Source: Cristatella mucedo (lineage: Eukaryota; Bryozoa; Phylactolaemata; Cristatellidae). From it: a stretch of DNA of 64,000 bases. The stretch lies in contig WPIO01000119.1 of NCBI GenBank assembly GCA_009760855.2, positions 922,001 to 986,000 of the forward strand. Reading direction: 5' to 3'. The notes under the pieces are model-generated. The model saw nothing but the letters and a program-made list of their open reading frames with translations. It made no database searches and had not been told where the DNA came from. Position numbers and translations under genes: made by a program. Positions 46,350 through 58,601 of the stretch are shown here, one piece after another (the first letter of the stretch is position 1; every line of letters starts with the position of its first letter).

Positions 46350-47195
46350 TTCGACAGGAATACTACATCTACATTGGTCCGTGCATTTGTGAAATCCCGT
46401 CTCGAGTTCTAGAGCTCACTGCAAGCTGGCATATCAGCCTGTATAAGCAGGCGCTTGCCGCTGATAAACACCTCTGCAGCTAGGCTTGTCAGTCGTGAGC
46501 CTCGAAGTTATCACATCACACCACTTCTTGCCAACATGCACCTGCTCCCAGTCAAGCAATAATCGACCTAAATGTTTTTTCCACTTACTCTCAGGTCCGT
46601 TAATTATCTGGCTCCAGCCTACCTAACAGAAATACTCCCCGACCCGGCAATGATTGTACCACAGTCGCTGTTCGGACATGACATTATTGGTGATTTCAAC
46701 ATTCATTTTGATTACTCACCTGACGCATTCACCACTGAATGTCATTTCGTGTACTGATTGACTCATTGTCTCTTATGGCTCATGTGCATGACCATATTCA
46801 ATACCTCGTACAAACCTTAAATCCTTTGGAGACCGTGCATTTAGTTCATATGCTCCCAAAGCCTGGAACTCCCTCCCGACCTGCGTCAGAACATTCCCTG
46901 ACCTTGCCACATTTAAAAGGAACCTAAAAACACACCTATTTAGGACAGCATTTAGTGGGTCCCTGTGATTCGTCCAGCTTATGCGTGCTGACACTGTGCA
47001 CGCTGCCACTAACCACATGGTGCATGCTGACTTTGTGCACGTCACCCCTGACTATGCTATTCATGTTGTTTATCAAGCATGATATTACGCACCATTCAAT
47101 CGTGTTTCCCTTTGCAGCAAATGTAAAGCGCCTAGAAAGAGCTTGAGATCTCTGAGGGTGCTTTATCAAGTGCATTATTATTGTTATTATTATCA
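46350..47195 (+). mobile_element. LINE family A, chimeric copy with an endonuclease segment inside the 3' part
   Basis: 46350-46660 matches RT C-terminal codons (GTCCGTGCATTTG, GCTAGGCTTGTCAGTCGTGAG, GTCAAGCAA). 46661-46795 instead encodes an APE endonuclease piece (IIGDFNIHFDYSPDAF, then DSLSLMAHVHD) that belongs ~1.5 kb further 5' in a full element. 46798-47195 returns to the RT C-terminus (TACCTCGTACAAACCTTAAA), the well-kept frame FGDRAFSSYAPKAWNSLP, the 3' UTR, stem-loop and (ATT)n tail. About 60 bp expected at the junction are missing. Confidence 0.8.
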
Positions 47196-47257
47196 CGAAG
47201 TCACCTAAGCGACCACATGTATAAAGCAGCTATTAACGCACCTACTCCTCAGTCATT

Positions 47258-47412
47258 TTCTAGGTCCGTGTGAATTGTTTGCTGAGCGCTTAGGCGCAGC
47301 ATTTTGTGCGCGCTGCTCTTGCTTATCAAATTGACATACTTCACTATAGCATACGTTAAGTGCCTTGAAAAGACTTAGTTCATTCAGAGCTCTATATAAA
47401 ATACCTTTTTAT
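47258..47412 (+). mobile_element. LINE family A, old 3' remnant
   Basis: TAGGTCCGTGTGAATTG, TTGCTTATCAA, then GTTAAGTGCCTTGAAAAGAC and GAGCTCTATATAAAAT, a diverged 3' end. It directly follows the younger copy ending at 47195. Confidence 0.55.
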
Positions 47413-50400
47413 TTTTGTTGTTAATAATATAATTAATAAAATAGGGACCACTTTTCGTAGTATTTGCGGTTATGAGAAGATAAATAATCTTGCACGAAAG
47501 GAAGATCAGTAAACAAAATCAGAGAATATTATCTGTACGCTCAGGTCTTTGGAACTACCAACCTGCTGTATGCTCAAACGGAAACCGAATCAGCAATATC
47601 AGTTTCATAAAAGTGCCTACATAGTATACGATTGGATCGCTCCTACTTATTGTGAGTTGGGGAGCTTTTAGCAACTATGGTAGGAATTCATCTATCACTT
47701 TCGCTGATTCTGTATGAAACCATGGGTAAGTTAAAGCCGTTTGACTTGAAAATATAGCTCGATAGTTTTAGCGATAGTTTAGGGTGCTATGTTCTTTGCA
47801 ATACGCTTAAAGCAACTCTTTCGGTTTTTATCATTAATCTTAAATTTTTTTCATAATTTCATTTGGCGATCATGGTGGCTTCCTGTTAGTAACATTTGGC
47901 GTCTTCGACATACAAAGAAGTACTGTGAGAATGCGGATAGATAAAATGGGGTGTAGGTGTAGGCTGTACATATAAAGAAGTAAGCCCTGCCCCTCTGTCT
48001 TTACATACTGCATCTTAACATTCAAACACTGCAACACGTAGTAAATCGGTTAGATACCTGCGGGAGGCAATCATTTATAGCCTTCTGCAAGGACTGAAAG
48101 CATATAGGGCCCTTCGACCACTATATGATTTGAGTATATTGAATCCGCTTCCTTTAAGTTTTAGTTATTACTTGTCTCATGTGCATAAACTATGCGGCTC
48201 GGCTAAGCCATATAGATACCACAACCTTTCTCAACTTACTCGCGTGAAAGCCCTTTCTTCCACGAATTCCAGAAATGCGCGACAGCATGCTGTAAGCAGC
48301 CGTTGTGGGTAAGCTCAAATTACCACGCCACAATCATACAGAGGAGATAGATCAACGCCACAGATCACCTGCGCTTTTCCAATGAGTCCAATAAATACTT
48401 CTGTTTTGATCGTTTCATAAATGATACTTGTGCTGAGCTTTGACAGCACAATGCTTCTTGGCTTTTTCATTAGTCTCTTCCTACTCTAGAGCTTGTCGTA
48501 TGCGACGTTTCTGTTGAGTTTCGGCAGTGCGGCTTTTGAGTAGTCTCATTTTTGTCTTGCATTTCCAGTGCTTGTCGGCAATAGGTACTCTTTAGCTCGC
48601 TTAATTTCTGTTTGCTCGTAGCTCATTGCGGCGAACTCGCCGGTCTATTATGGCGGACGGAAACCACAGGTTATTCATGAAGATTAGTCCACATCTGTGG
48701 AACATCACGGAAAACTGTAACTTGGCATGCGAAGGCGGGCCTAGTCGTACACTGACCTAGCTGGTGAGCCAACACGCTGATAGACAGCTCGAAGTTCTCA
48801 AGTAATACAGCATTAATTTGTGACGGATAAAAAATTAAAAAATATTTCAGAATTCGGCTTAAGAGTTTTCTCTTGAAATGAAAACGAACTTAATTTTATG
48901 CTATTACATTTTAGCGTCTGGTAGCGAATGAGCAAATAATTTCATGTAAAGAATGTACAGACGTGCAGATAAATCTTTCAATTTATAGTAGGCCCAGTAA
49001 ATAATCGCTGGCATGTCTTCGTATTGCGTGACCGTCGCTTATGGTTACTCAGGCCCACCCTGGCAGTTTTCAAACGTGCCAACTCATCTGGAAGCACGAG
49101 AAGCTCCATGTGTCACACTGGGTGACACCAAACGAGCTCGTAGTGAAAGGAACTCAAAGTGTTGGAACTTCGTGGCCAAGCGCTGTCACCCCTTTTTAAT
49201 TGCATTGCGTTTCTAATCTCTAGCATTTCATTATTCAATTTCATGATTACAGATACAATTGCAAATTAGCTATATCACCCAATTTTTGAAGCAACTCATT
49301 ATTACAGTACAGTCTTTTTATTACTATAAATACCACATCCTAGGCAGTCTAAATAGGGTGTAGGTGACTATAAAGAACTGGAGGATCGAGTTAAGAATTT
49401 GGTGTTTTTATTGCTTGTTCGACTTGCGAAGAAGCCTAGCTTATCCTAAATCGATAAATATCTACGCGTTAACCATCCAACTAATAATACAGCGATCGGT
49501 CGTGGAAGTATAACTATCATTAAATTACTAATTAAAGGTGGATATTGAGAAAATACCAAACAAATACGTCCAGCAATTGCATATCTTACATTGTACATTT
49601 CAAAATGTAAGCATGTTAAATGGGACTGGCAGTTTTGACGATTGCCGCACGTAAGGAAAGTGAGTTTGTAAGCCATGCCTAACTTGCAAGTAATCCATAT
49701 GAAAATGGCTGAAAATATAAACTTTGCCGATCTCTGTATAGTATGAAACATGAGTCATAATTTGTTGAACTTTAGCACGTCAAAGTAAAGTAATTTAGCC
49801 TGTTTAGGGACGTGCTTACGACTTTTGATCAGCGTCATTTACAGTGTATATGGCCACATTTAAAACTCATAACTCGGCCGATACCTAGAGGATCAAGGTA
49901 TGCAGTTTTAAAAGTTATTTTCGTTAAGCTTGTACATCACTGAAGTAGTTTATTTTTTGCTTAGATAAGTATGCTAAACGTGAACTTAACTGGAGAATTT
50001 AAAGCTATATTAAGTTTGAAGACATTCATAACAATGCTTACCTGAAACTAAATCAGAAAGAACATTTGGCATTTATTTAAAACATTTAAAATCGGAGCTG
50101 AACTTAAATTTCTAATTTCACATCTATTGATAAATGATTAGCCTAGTTATGGAATTTACAAGGTATAAACATACACTGTAAATTGGACGGTTGGAGATCC
50201 AATAGTGCGTACCTCAATAAGCTGCAAAGACGTATATCAACGCTTGAAGGTTCAACAAGCTGTGAATTAACTTGCATATGACGAAAGCTTCGTAGTTTTT
50301 ATTTTTAAATATTTTGCTGACGTTTTACTTATTGCATTTATTTCGTTTGAATAATCGCTTTTTCCTTTTGTGTGAAATTTTCTAAAACTCTGATCCCATT

Positions 50401-51395
50401 CTAAAATGTGTGTCTTCTAAAAAGAACCTTAGGCAAATGTTTGATTTTTGGACTATTTTCTCAGAATCTCTTCAATATTAAACCTTTATGGCTGTTAGCT
50501 TAGTATATTTAACAGTTCTAGCACGGCTTCATGATTCGTAAATTTTATAACCCAGGTTCTCTCTTGTCTAGCCGATATTTGTTAATCATCAAATTATTCA
50601 AAAATTATTTAAGCCTTAGCATCATTACCTCAGCTATTTCTCCACGCTTCCATGAATGCTATTTGGCATTTAAACTTGTAGTGTCAATTATACAAAAATG
50701 ACTGTCTAAAAAGCCAGTTTATGAGAGGAAAAATATGAAAATCTATTGCTTACAGACAACGAGAAGTCAATCACAAAGTCATCTTTTGCACAATATCGAT
50801 TACTTTGTGAGGTTGGCTCTACTGATAATATTAAGTGATCACAATAACACTACGAAAAGCAATTATTTTATTCCAAAGGCTACCTGTATATTTTTTTAGC
50901 TCAAACGTTTAGAAAAAAGTGTTACTAATTCAATTCATTTTAAGAACGGATCACTAATAAAATTTTCCTTTTCTATGAGAAAACGGATGATCTTGCACCT
51001 TTCTCTGTTCAGACTATGTCAGAAAATAGCAACCATTTTATCAGAATTAGCACGCTCATGTGCCAAAGTCAAGTGAACGTGACCACAATATATTTAGAAG
51101 TGTTAACGTTTGTAAATTTACAGTAAATATACAGATTAAATTCATAATTTGGCTTTGGAGATGTATTCTACCATAATCTTTTTGCTACAAAGCACGTTAT
51201 GGACTTATTTAATGTCCCTTAGATCCAGATGGAAGTACATTCGATCTTTCTCCTATGAAGCCCAAACTAAAACTTGAATTTATCAAGATTGCTACCAAGG
51301 ATGTGTACGTCCTGAACCGCATTTCACCGTGGGCCTTCACCATGTCTTCTACCAGCTTTAAATAGCCTTCTGTCACTGATTGTCTGATAGCCCGA
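47413..51395. other. Spacer, nothing firmly recognised
   Basis: 4 kb AT-rich. A 101-codon minus frame (49446-49751) is hydrophobic but has no family motif. A minus frame at 51209-51410 (RQSVTEGYLKLVEDMVKAHG) looks protein-like but is unidentified. Confidence 0.4.
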
Positions 51396-51605
51396 GCCAT
51401 GTGCATGCAGCCACTAACCACATTTGCATGCTGACCCTGTGCATGTCATCCCTAACCATGTTATTCATTTTGTTTGTTTGTCAAGCATGATTTTACACAC
51501 CGTTCAGATTTATTTCCCTTTGCAGCAAATCTAAAGCGCCTAGAGAGAGATTTAGTTCTCTGAGGGCGCTTTATCAAGTGCATTATTATTGTTATTATTA
51601 TTGTT
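51396..51605 (+). mobile_element. LINE family A, very short 3' end
   Basis: A 210-bp copy holding only the last part of the 3' UTR (CAGCCACTAACCACATTTGC), the stem-loop (AAAGCGCCTAGAGAGAG..GGGCGCTTT) and an (ATT)n tail. Extreme 5' truncation, well preserved. Confidence 0.88.
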
Positions 51606-52157
51606 ATAAAATAAAAACAGTTTATGCCCATTTCTGCTCAGTCGTAAGCTTCTTATGCAACTCATTCCATTCAATTATCTTATGTATCCATGGTCTTACG
51701 AAGAAGCATGATATTTGGTAGTTAAAGATAAGAGACTGTATTAACGGTTGCTAGTTGCTACATTTCTCTCAGCTCTTTGAATTCTTATGATAACAAATGT
51801 TTCCATCTTTAATGTTACAGAAACACAATGAAAATAACAAAGGAATAACATAAGCATGTTTAACAAAGGAATAACTTAAAATTCACAATGCATGACTAAT
51901 TATTTACTTGAATCTAAATATTTCATGAAAAGTAATTTTCTGGCAGTAGAATCTCTATCCGACCTCCACAGGGTTCTCGGAGTTTATTCCGGTAAAATGC
52001 GATGCAAAGCTTTCTTGTTGAGTTGAAATGAGCATTTAAAATTATTTCGGATACCCAATAATCATATTATCAGATGCCTTCGCCTAAAATTTGGTTTCCC
52101 TTTTCTCAGAAGAATACGGCAGCAGAAAAGTCAATATGAATTATTAATTAAATGATA
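51606..52157. other. Spacer, nothing recognised
   Basis: No supported feature. Confidence 0.4.
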
Positions 52158-52582
52158 TTGTTTCAACCGTTCCTACCAAAGACGCTGGAACGAGTTGTGG
52201 CATACCAGCTGAACCCGTATATTGAAACTTCACACCTAGCTAGTAAGTTCCAGTCTGGTTTTAGAGCTAATCACTCCACAGAGTCAGAATGGCTTTGGTG
52301 AATAATGATCTCCTTAAAAATGCAGACTTAGTGACAGTCTCCTTTTTGCTTGATCTTTCGGCAACTTTTGATATTATCAATCACTCGGTCCTTATCGAGA
52401 GCATCTCATCTCGTCTGGGTATGACGGGCGCACCATTGCAATTGCCCAGGTACTATCTCAGGGGGAGACTCTAGAGTGCTGCTGTGAATGGACAAAGATC
52501 ATCCAAGGAACCATCGCAGTATGAGGTATCTCAGAGCTAATTGCTTGGTCGGGTTCTTTTCGCAGTTATACTATAGCGCTCA

Positions 52583-52650
<68 letters not shown>

Positions 52651-52697
52651 ACATATATACATATATATATATATATGTACATATATATACATATATA

Positions 52698-52728
<31 letters not shown>

Positions 52729-53842
52729 CTGATACTTGAAGAATTAATCGCCAGGAAAAACCTAGGCATTTACTTCTATGCAGACGACACTCATTTGCAT
52801 TCTCTCTTATGACCCCTCAGCCCACCAGCACATCGAATTTTCTCAACTCCCTTGCTGCATGTATTAATGACATCCGCGCATGGATGGCAGCAAACTTTCT
52901 TAAATTGAATGATAATGAAACCAACTGAATGTTTATGTGCAAGCCTGCTGTGATTCAGAAATTGGATAAGTTAACGCTTGCAATCGGCTCTGCCAGCATA
53001 TCTCCTGTTGAATTTGCTTATCTTACTCTTACTCATCTTACTCTTATCTTATCTTACTGTCCTGTTCCGAGACGACCTACCATCAGACGACTACATCAGC
53101 TTTACAATCAAGTCTGCCTAAAACTTGTCGGTGCATTTGTAGCATTTGTGCATCCCTTGTAGACTTTCGCAACTCACTTCTTGCTAGTCTATCGGTGCGG
53201 TAATCGCGTGCCTACAGCTAGCGTCAAACTCAGCAGCTTAGCATGCTTGTTGTGAGTCTCGCGGTTGCCACATCACATCACTTCTGGCTGACCTGACACA
53301 GCTCGACATCAAGCAGTGCGTCGAATTTAATTTTTTGTCACTCCTTTTAGATCCCTTCTTTCTTGGCTCCAGCCTATCTATCAGATCTGCTCTACCACCT
53401 GGCTAAGCATGTTCAACTCCCTTTTCGGAATCCAATCATGTACCTATACCTAGTAGCTCAAATGACCTCAAATCCGTTAGATGCGGCGGCGTAAGTTGGT
53501 ATGTTCCCAAAACCTTAAACTTACTTCCAACTATCATTACGAAATACCCTTACATGACGTTTAAAAAGAAGCTAAAAAGGAATATATTCATTAAAGCGTT
53601 TGGTGAGTTCATGCCTTTCTCCCTCGATGTGCTTGCGCGTGGTGACGCGGCATGCTGTCACTGATCACATTTGCATTATGACCCCATGAGCGGCGTCTCC
53701 ACTTATGTTATGCTGGCTGACGTTGAGCATGTTACAATTAACCATTCGATGATACTCCCTTTGCTGCGCATGTAAAGAGTCTAGAAAAATATAAGTTCTT
53801 TAAGGGCGCTAGAAAAATGCATTAGTATTGTTATTTTCACAG
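52158..53842 (+). mobile_element. LINE family A, long decayed RT copy carrying a microsatellite
   Basis: Starts at codons for FLSKTLERVV (52172-) and runs through the palm (SFLLDLSATFDIINHSVL), a broken GVPQGSV region, a 146-bp (CT)11(AT)n insert at 52583-52728, the active site (TTCTATGCAGACGACACTCA near 52780), and SAHQHIEFSQ-type and ISPVEF codons. A CTTAC/TCTTA expansion follows at ~53018-53062, then the C-terminus, 3' UTR and a diverged stem to 53842. FYADD is readable, but many stops and shifts exclude function. Confidence 0.88.
52583..52728. repeat. Compound microsatellite (CT)11(AT)n inside a LINE
   Basis: TCA(CT)11 then (AT)n with short GTATGTATAC-type interruptions. It lies where the intact element has TATACTCTCCCTCTCGCTGAT, so it probably expanded from that CT-rich coding run. 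Confidence 0.93.
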
Positions 53843-55502
53843 CGATGTGATTTTTTCTCGGGATTTCATTTCCTTAGCATCAACTAACCATGTGAGTTTA
53901 AGAAGATGGAGCTAAACTGAACCATGGGTTTGAGGTTCGCGAGTTTTTATTGCTAGTTGCAAAGCTAGAATGTAATAATGAATGGCAATAGTAAGCTAGC
54001 TGTATAATTCCGTTGAAAAATTATTGTTAATATGCCATGGTGGCTCCGTATAGTAGTTAAAGATACACACCGACCGATAGCAAGGGCTTACTAACAGACA
54101 TGCTGTCTCAGCTAGAAATTTACCTCTGTAAAACTCAGCTACATCCGACCACCTCACGTACTTCTAAGGTCAACCGGCAGACACTTTTGCACCGCCGCGT
54201 GGGCAAAATGGTATTGCTCGTTTCTGCCTTCCGCTGGCCTACTATCGGACCTCACCTCCATTCAGCTATGCTGTCGCATAAACGATTAAAAACCCCACTG
54301 CGCCTTATACCCTAACTAACGACAACATTTGCCTAGAGATGCATGCCTATTAAATAGCCTTACGTTTTCTTATGGCTATTTGACGGAGTTCGACTCCAAT
54401 GTGATGCATTGTGTTTTGTACGAATACATATTTTCTTTTGATGCGAAAAATCAAACGTGCATTTAATTGCACGTTCGGAAAAACATTTACACTTTCTCAA
54501 TGTATAATTTTTCTTCTGAAACAGGCACGTTTGTGGGTAACAAATTCACATGATAATTGTGCTGGAGATTTTTCACAAAGCGTGCTAAAAAAAGGCCACG
54601 CTTCAACGAAAAATTACTTTGTTCACGCTTAAACAGCCTAATAATTACAATTCCGCTGTGCATAGCCAACCATTATCAGATGAAGTGGCCAGCTTCTTAA
54701 TTAACTGTTTCTGCTTTGTTTGTACTGTTCCGTCAGACACTACGTCATCTTTATAAGAATAGAAAAGTTTCCAAACAACAAATATTGACTCAAATGCGTA
54801 TTAGTTACTATTATTATTGTCCTTTTTTCTTAAGCCAATGAATTTCCGCCATTAATAAACCAACCAAACGAATCGTCTCCAAGCGTCTTTAGTGGTCCAT
54901 TTTGGCTCAACGAGGCGACTACACTCATTTGTCAAACAGACCGCCCTGACAGGTAGGACATGCTTAGCCACTGTAGTTTTCTCTGCATACTTTATGCAGT
55001 TTCGCATGCTAAATTGTTTATTTCTTTCTTAAAATAGGATTTCTGCGTCTACTCTTTATGTATTACTCAAACAAATGTATATTTCGCCACAGCAATATGT
55101 GCAAAAAGCGTCACGATACTGTACGATTACGATTTCCGCGAAGCTCGTTTACATTATGGCCTACCTGTTTGCTTCAAAAACATTGACATGCTCGTGATCC
55201 AATTTATTTAAGAAATACTCAGTGGCAGGCTCAGTGGCGGGCACTTACTGGATATAGCATCCGAAATTGGAAATTGAAGTCCATTAGGCCTGGAATGTCG
55301 GAATTGACCATCACCCCTAACAGGAGTCTTAGCCCAGAGGTAATGCTCGTGAACTTTCCTATTAAGGTCGACGATCCGAACACGATTGCGAGTATTTCTG
55401 TTTATTGCTACATGACATGTAGATATCCGCTAAGGCTCTGGCTCCGTTAAACAATCTGGTCCGTTGAATCAATCGAAATTTATTTTCCATTTTATTTTTA
55501 AG
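53843..55502. other. Spacer or intron, nothing recognised
   Basis: Short frames only (54100-54315, 54411-54632), with no motifs. It ends in the acceptor TTTTATTTTTAAG before the Ig exon. Confidence 0.4.
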
Positions 55503-55596
55503 GCAATCTTGAGAATCTACGATGGATATTTCGAGTGCGTTGCACAAAACCCTCACGGAATTGCGGTATCCGCACCTATTCGCTACAAGCCTAAAG
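55503..55596 (+). CDS. Ig domain half-exon of a second Ig superfamily gene
   Basis: A 94-nt exon between acceptor CATTTTATTTTTAAG and donor CCTAAAG|GTACGG, phase 0 in and 1 out. It encodes AILRIYDGYFECVAQNPHGI and AVSAPIRYKPK. D-G-Y-F-E-C is the strand-F signature and A-Q-N-x-x-G the turn of I-set domains. The wording is closest to what I know of L1/neuroglian- and contactin-type cell adhesion molecules, but that is an impression, not a search. It lies 20 kb past the stop of the first Ig gene and therefore belongs to another gene on the same strand. No partner exon is visible in the window. Confidence 0.65.
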
Positions 55597-56882
55597 GTAC
55601 GGCATATTTGTTAGCTGCTAAAATACGAACCTGAAATAGGCTAGAACTGAGTTATTTTGATCTAAGGGGCGACACTTCCGCCCGTATCTGTAACTTCGCG
55701 TGGCATGGCGAACTGGAGTAGATTAACGGCCTATGCAGTCACATTCTGGCTACGTTCAGCTAGTGGTCTGACATTTGGCGAAGAAAATTTCATCCCAAGC
55801 GTAAGGCATGATTACCCAAAAAATATTTTTTCCGGACTTCTTTTGTACTTTTGCTAGTTTTCTGGAGTCTGCCGTAATCTTTTACTTTTTATGGGCGCCT
55901 ACTCAGAACATAAGCGGTCGTAGATCCCTCAAACTGGAGAAAAAACTTAATAAGAATAATTCTTTTTTTAACCCAGTACTTTCACTTTTTTCTAAAGAAC
56001 TTTATTATGTTGCAAAGGTAGCATGCGGTTAGTTGATATTTATAACATGAAAGCATTGAGCAATGGAAAACTCATGAAAGACAATTGATACTGGTGGCTG
56101 TAAAAAACGCCTACGCTTGTTACTCCTTTTCAAAATGTCGACGAGTAAAGCGATGGCGTGATTATGAAGTCATTATGAAGATCTATTATTTGGTACTGTC
56201 CGAACCAAAAGCCGAGTCTCTAATTGACTTAAGGCTCTTTATAGGGCTACCAAAGTGACAGCGGTGAGCATGGACTAGCGGTGGCTCAATTTCAAGCTTT
56301 GATTGGGAAGTGTTTTGCCTACAGCCTAAAGCATGAGATTAAAGATACCTACATGCTAGTTACCAGCTTTTTGAAGTTGATACCCTCTCTGAAAGCAAGA
56401 CATCGCAGATCAAAGGGGTCAAAGTTTAGTTTGGCAACTGCACCGTCGAGGAGAGACAGTTTTGGATTTGCAAGCAGCTATAACTGTCTCGCCCTCTTGC
56501 AGAAACATTTCTAGCAGTGAAATACTTACTTTTAGACAAAGTTACGCTAAGGTGTTAACTACTTGAATGTGATATCCTCACCTAAGCGAGTCCAGATTTT
56601 TCCCATGTCATAGAGCTGATAGTTGTTAGATTGAACTGTCTTTGATAACACCGGTCAGAAAATGAAACCTTTCATCGTTTTTTCATTCTAATAGCAGATT
56701 TATGTAGATATTGAGAAGCTGCTTCAGAATTTGTAATTCCGTTTAGTCCAGTTCGTCAGGACTTCTAAAATGCTGCATTTATTTTAAAATACTTTCATAT
56801 GCACCACCAAGTTTTTACAATTGCTTGATAATAATATCATCTAGGTTCTATATAACTTAAATACAAGTCTTCCTTCATTTAG
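55597..56882. other. Intron or spacer, nothing recognised
   Basis: Short open frames at 55808 and 56281 lack motifs. Confidence 0.4.
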
Positions 56883-58400
56883 TCAAATGCATCTAAACTG
56901 CCTATTCTTGACTTTCTGCTCTTTCTCAGCCACTGGATTATGATGCCCCAAGCTCCGGCAGTAATAGGCCACCATGTCAGCATTGCAGTAGCCTTGATTC
57001 GTACACTCCATTTCACGTATGTCCTGATTGAATCTCTCACCCTGTTCCTCACTGAACGCTGCTAAATTTAATAAATAATAGCCATTATGAGAGTTTATTA
57101 ACTGCATCCTATACTCATTTTGCTATCAAGTGGCGCTTTGCTTTGAATCGTGTTCTAAATGACTCGTGCACGGTCAGCAGGCTTGCGATTGCTGAGACAG
57201 TTGGCTACCACAGGCCTAAATTCATTTCATGCCTACCACTTAATCCATTCACTTTATTTGTAAGCTATGTGTCTTTGAACAATTACCTGATTTGTGGACT
57301 AACAGAAATGCGAGCTTTTATCTTAGACATGCTACTTTTAGGAAACCTTTCTCGCAAGTAATTAACAGTATAACCGTTTGGTTTACAGATTAAACATACT
57401 TTTTCTTTAGTCCAAGCTGTATTTGAAAGGAAGAATGTAGCACTTTTTGTCTGTCAAACAGAGGAGGCTCTTGGACGTTTTCACTCCCAAGCAGAAAATG
57501 TGTTTTTTCTGACCAGTCTTATTTTCTGTAATGTTAAGCATCAGAGTGACTCTTTCAATTACATAAAAGCATGGGCACTTTGCACAGCCACCTTCAAATC
57601 CATGCAGAGTGTCTCTTACATTTAAATCGCCGCATATCTGTCACTGGTGTTGATTACATTTGATTTAATTGAGAAGTATTTTCATGTTTCCATATGTCTC
57701 TTTCATCAGTACAGAATTTGTGACTGGCAATAAGGAAATTTCATTTCCATTTTAAATTAAAACTCTCTTTAAACTGCATATCAATGAATCAATAGAGAGT
57801 CTCTACTCAGGTGGACCATAGAACTTTACTATTTGGTTACCTAGACCTTTGACGTTGTTGCAATAGAAGAGTCAATTATTCGTCAAAAAAGTTAAGAATA
57901 AACTTTTTCACGATGTCTATACCACGAAAATGTAGTATTGGCTCCGGAAATTTTCTTCCCGTTAATCTAGAACGAGGAGTTCAGCTGGCTCTTTTAAGGT
58001 AGGTCAGGGTCTCTCGCTAAGTCACCGAAATCAGATTGAGACGTTACTTTAGGTGTAGAAACTTCAAAAGAATCATAACTGTCTTCAAAGTCACGTTCAG
58101 TTAAACTCCAGCCACTGTCAGTCGATATATCACCAAGTGAGACAAATGGAACCGGAACTCCTACCTCATCACTGTGTGGTACAGTTGGCATCTCTGAGGA
58201 TGGATTTTGATGTCAAGTTTTTGCTTGTTCTTGTTACTGAAGCCCTTCATGTTAGTGATACTGAAATCAAAATCTGAAGCATGGTCAATCTGTTCTCTCC
58301 AAATCATTGGTACTACAATGGCATCAATTTGCTTTGATTCTAAACTATTGTCTCAAATTTCTACACACCACTTTCTCACTGTATTTGCGACTCCCGCGTC
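56883..58400 (-). pseudogene. Decayed copy of an uncharacterised multicopy metazoan protein (WYRHRE / EQGERFxQDI family)
   Basis: Read on the minus strand across three frames, motifs appear in the order I know from large uncharacterised proteins repeated in arthropod and other animal genomes: VVPMIWREQIDH and ITNMKGFSNKNK (~58320-58235), PTVPHSDEVGVPVP (~58190), SQSDFGDLARDPDLP (~58040), TTFSWYRHREK (~57940), MKETYGNMKILLN then QICGDLNV (~57710-57620), YLRERFPKSSMSKIKARISV then PQIR (~57365-57290), and FSEEQGERFNQDIREME (~57056-57000). At least eight stops or shifts break it. Family function is unknown. Its scattered, intronless, multicopy nature suggests a link with mobile DNA, but I see no terminal repeats here. 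LINE A at 58602 starts 200 bp upstream of its 5' end. Confidence 0.72.
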
Positions 58401-58601
58401 TTATCCCGATCTCCCAATTTGCATGCTACGTGGGTGCCGTAGCTCTGTTTGATTAATGTAGTTTCCGTAGCCGGTTCACTTTTGCCGTGAATCTCCCTCG
58501 GATGTAGCAGAATATATACAGAGAATGCTTACACTCTCTTAGCGTTTTAAATTACAAACATCTATCTACATAAAAAGCAAATATATTAACCAATAAAATG
58601 G

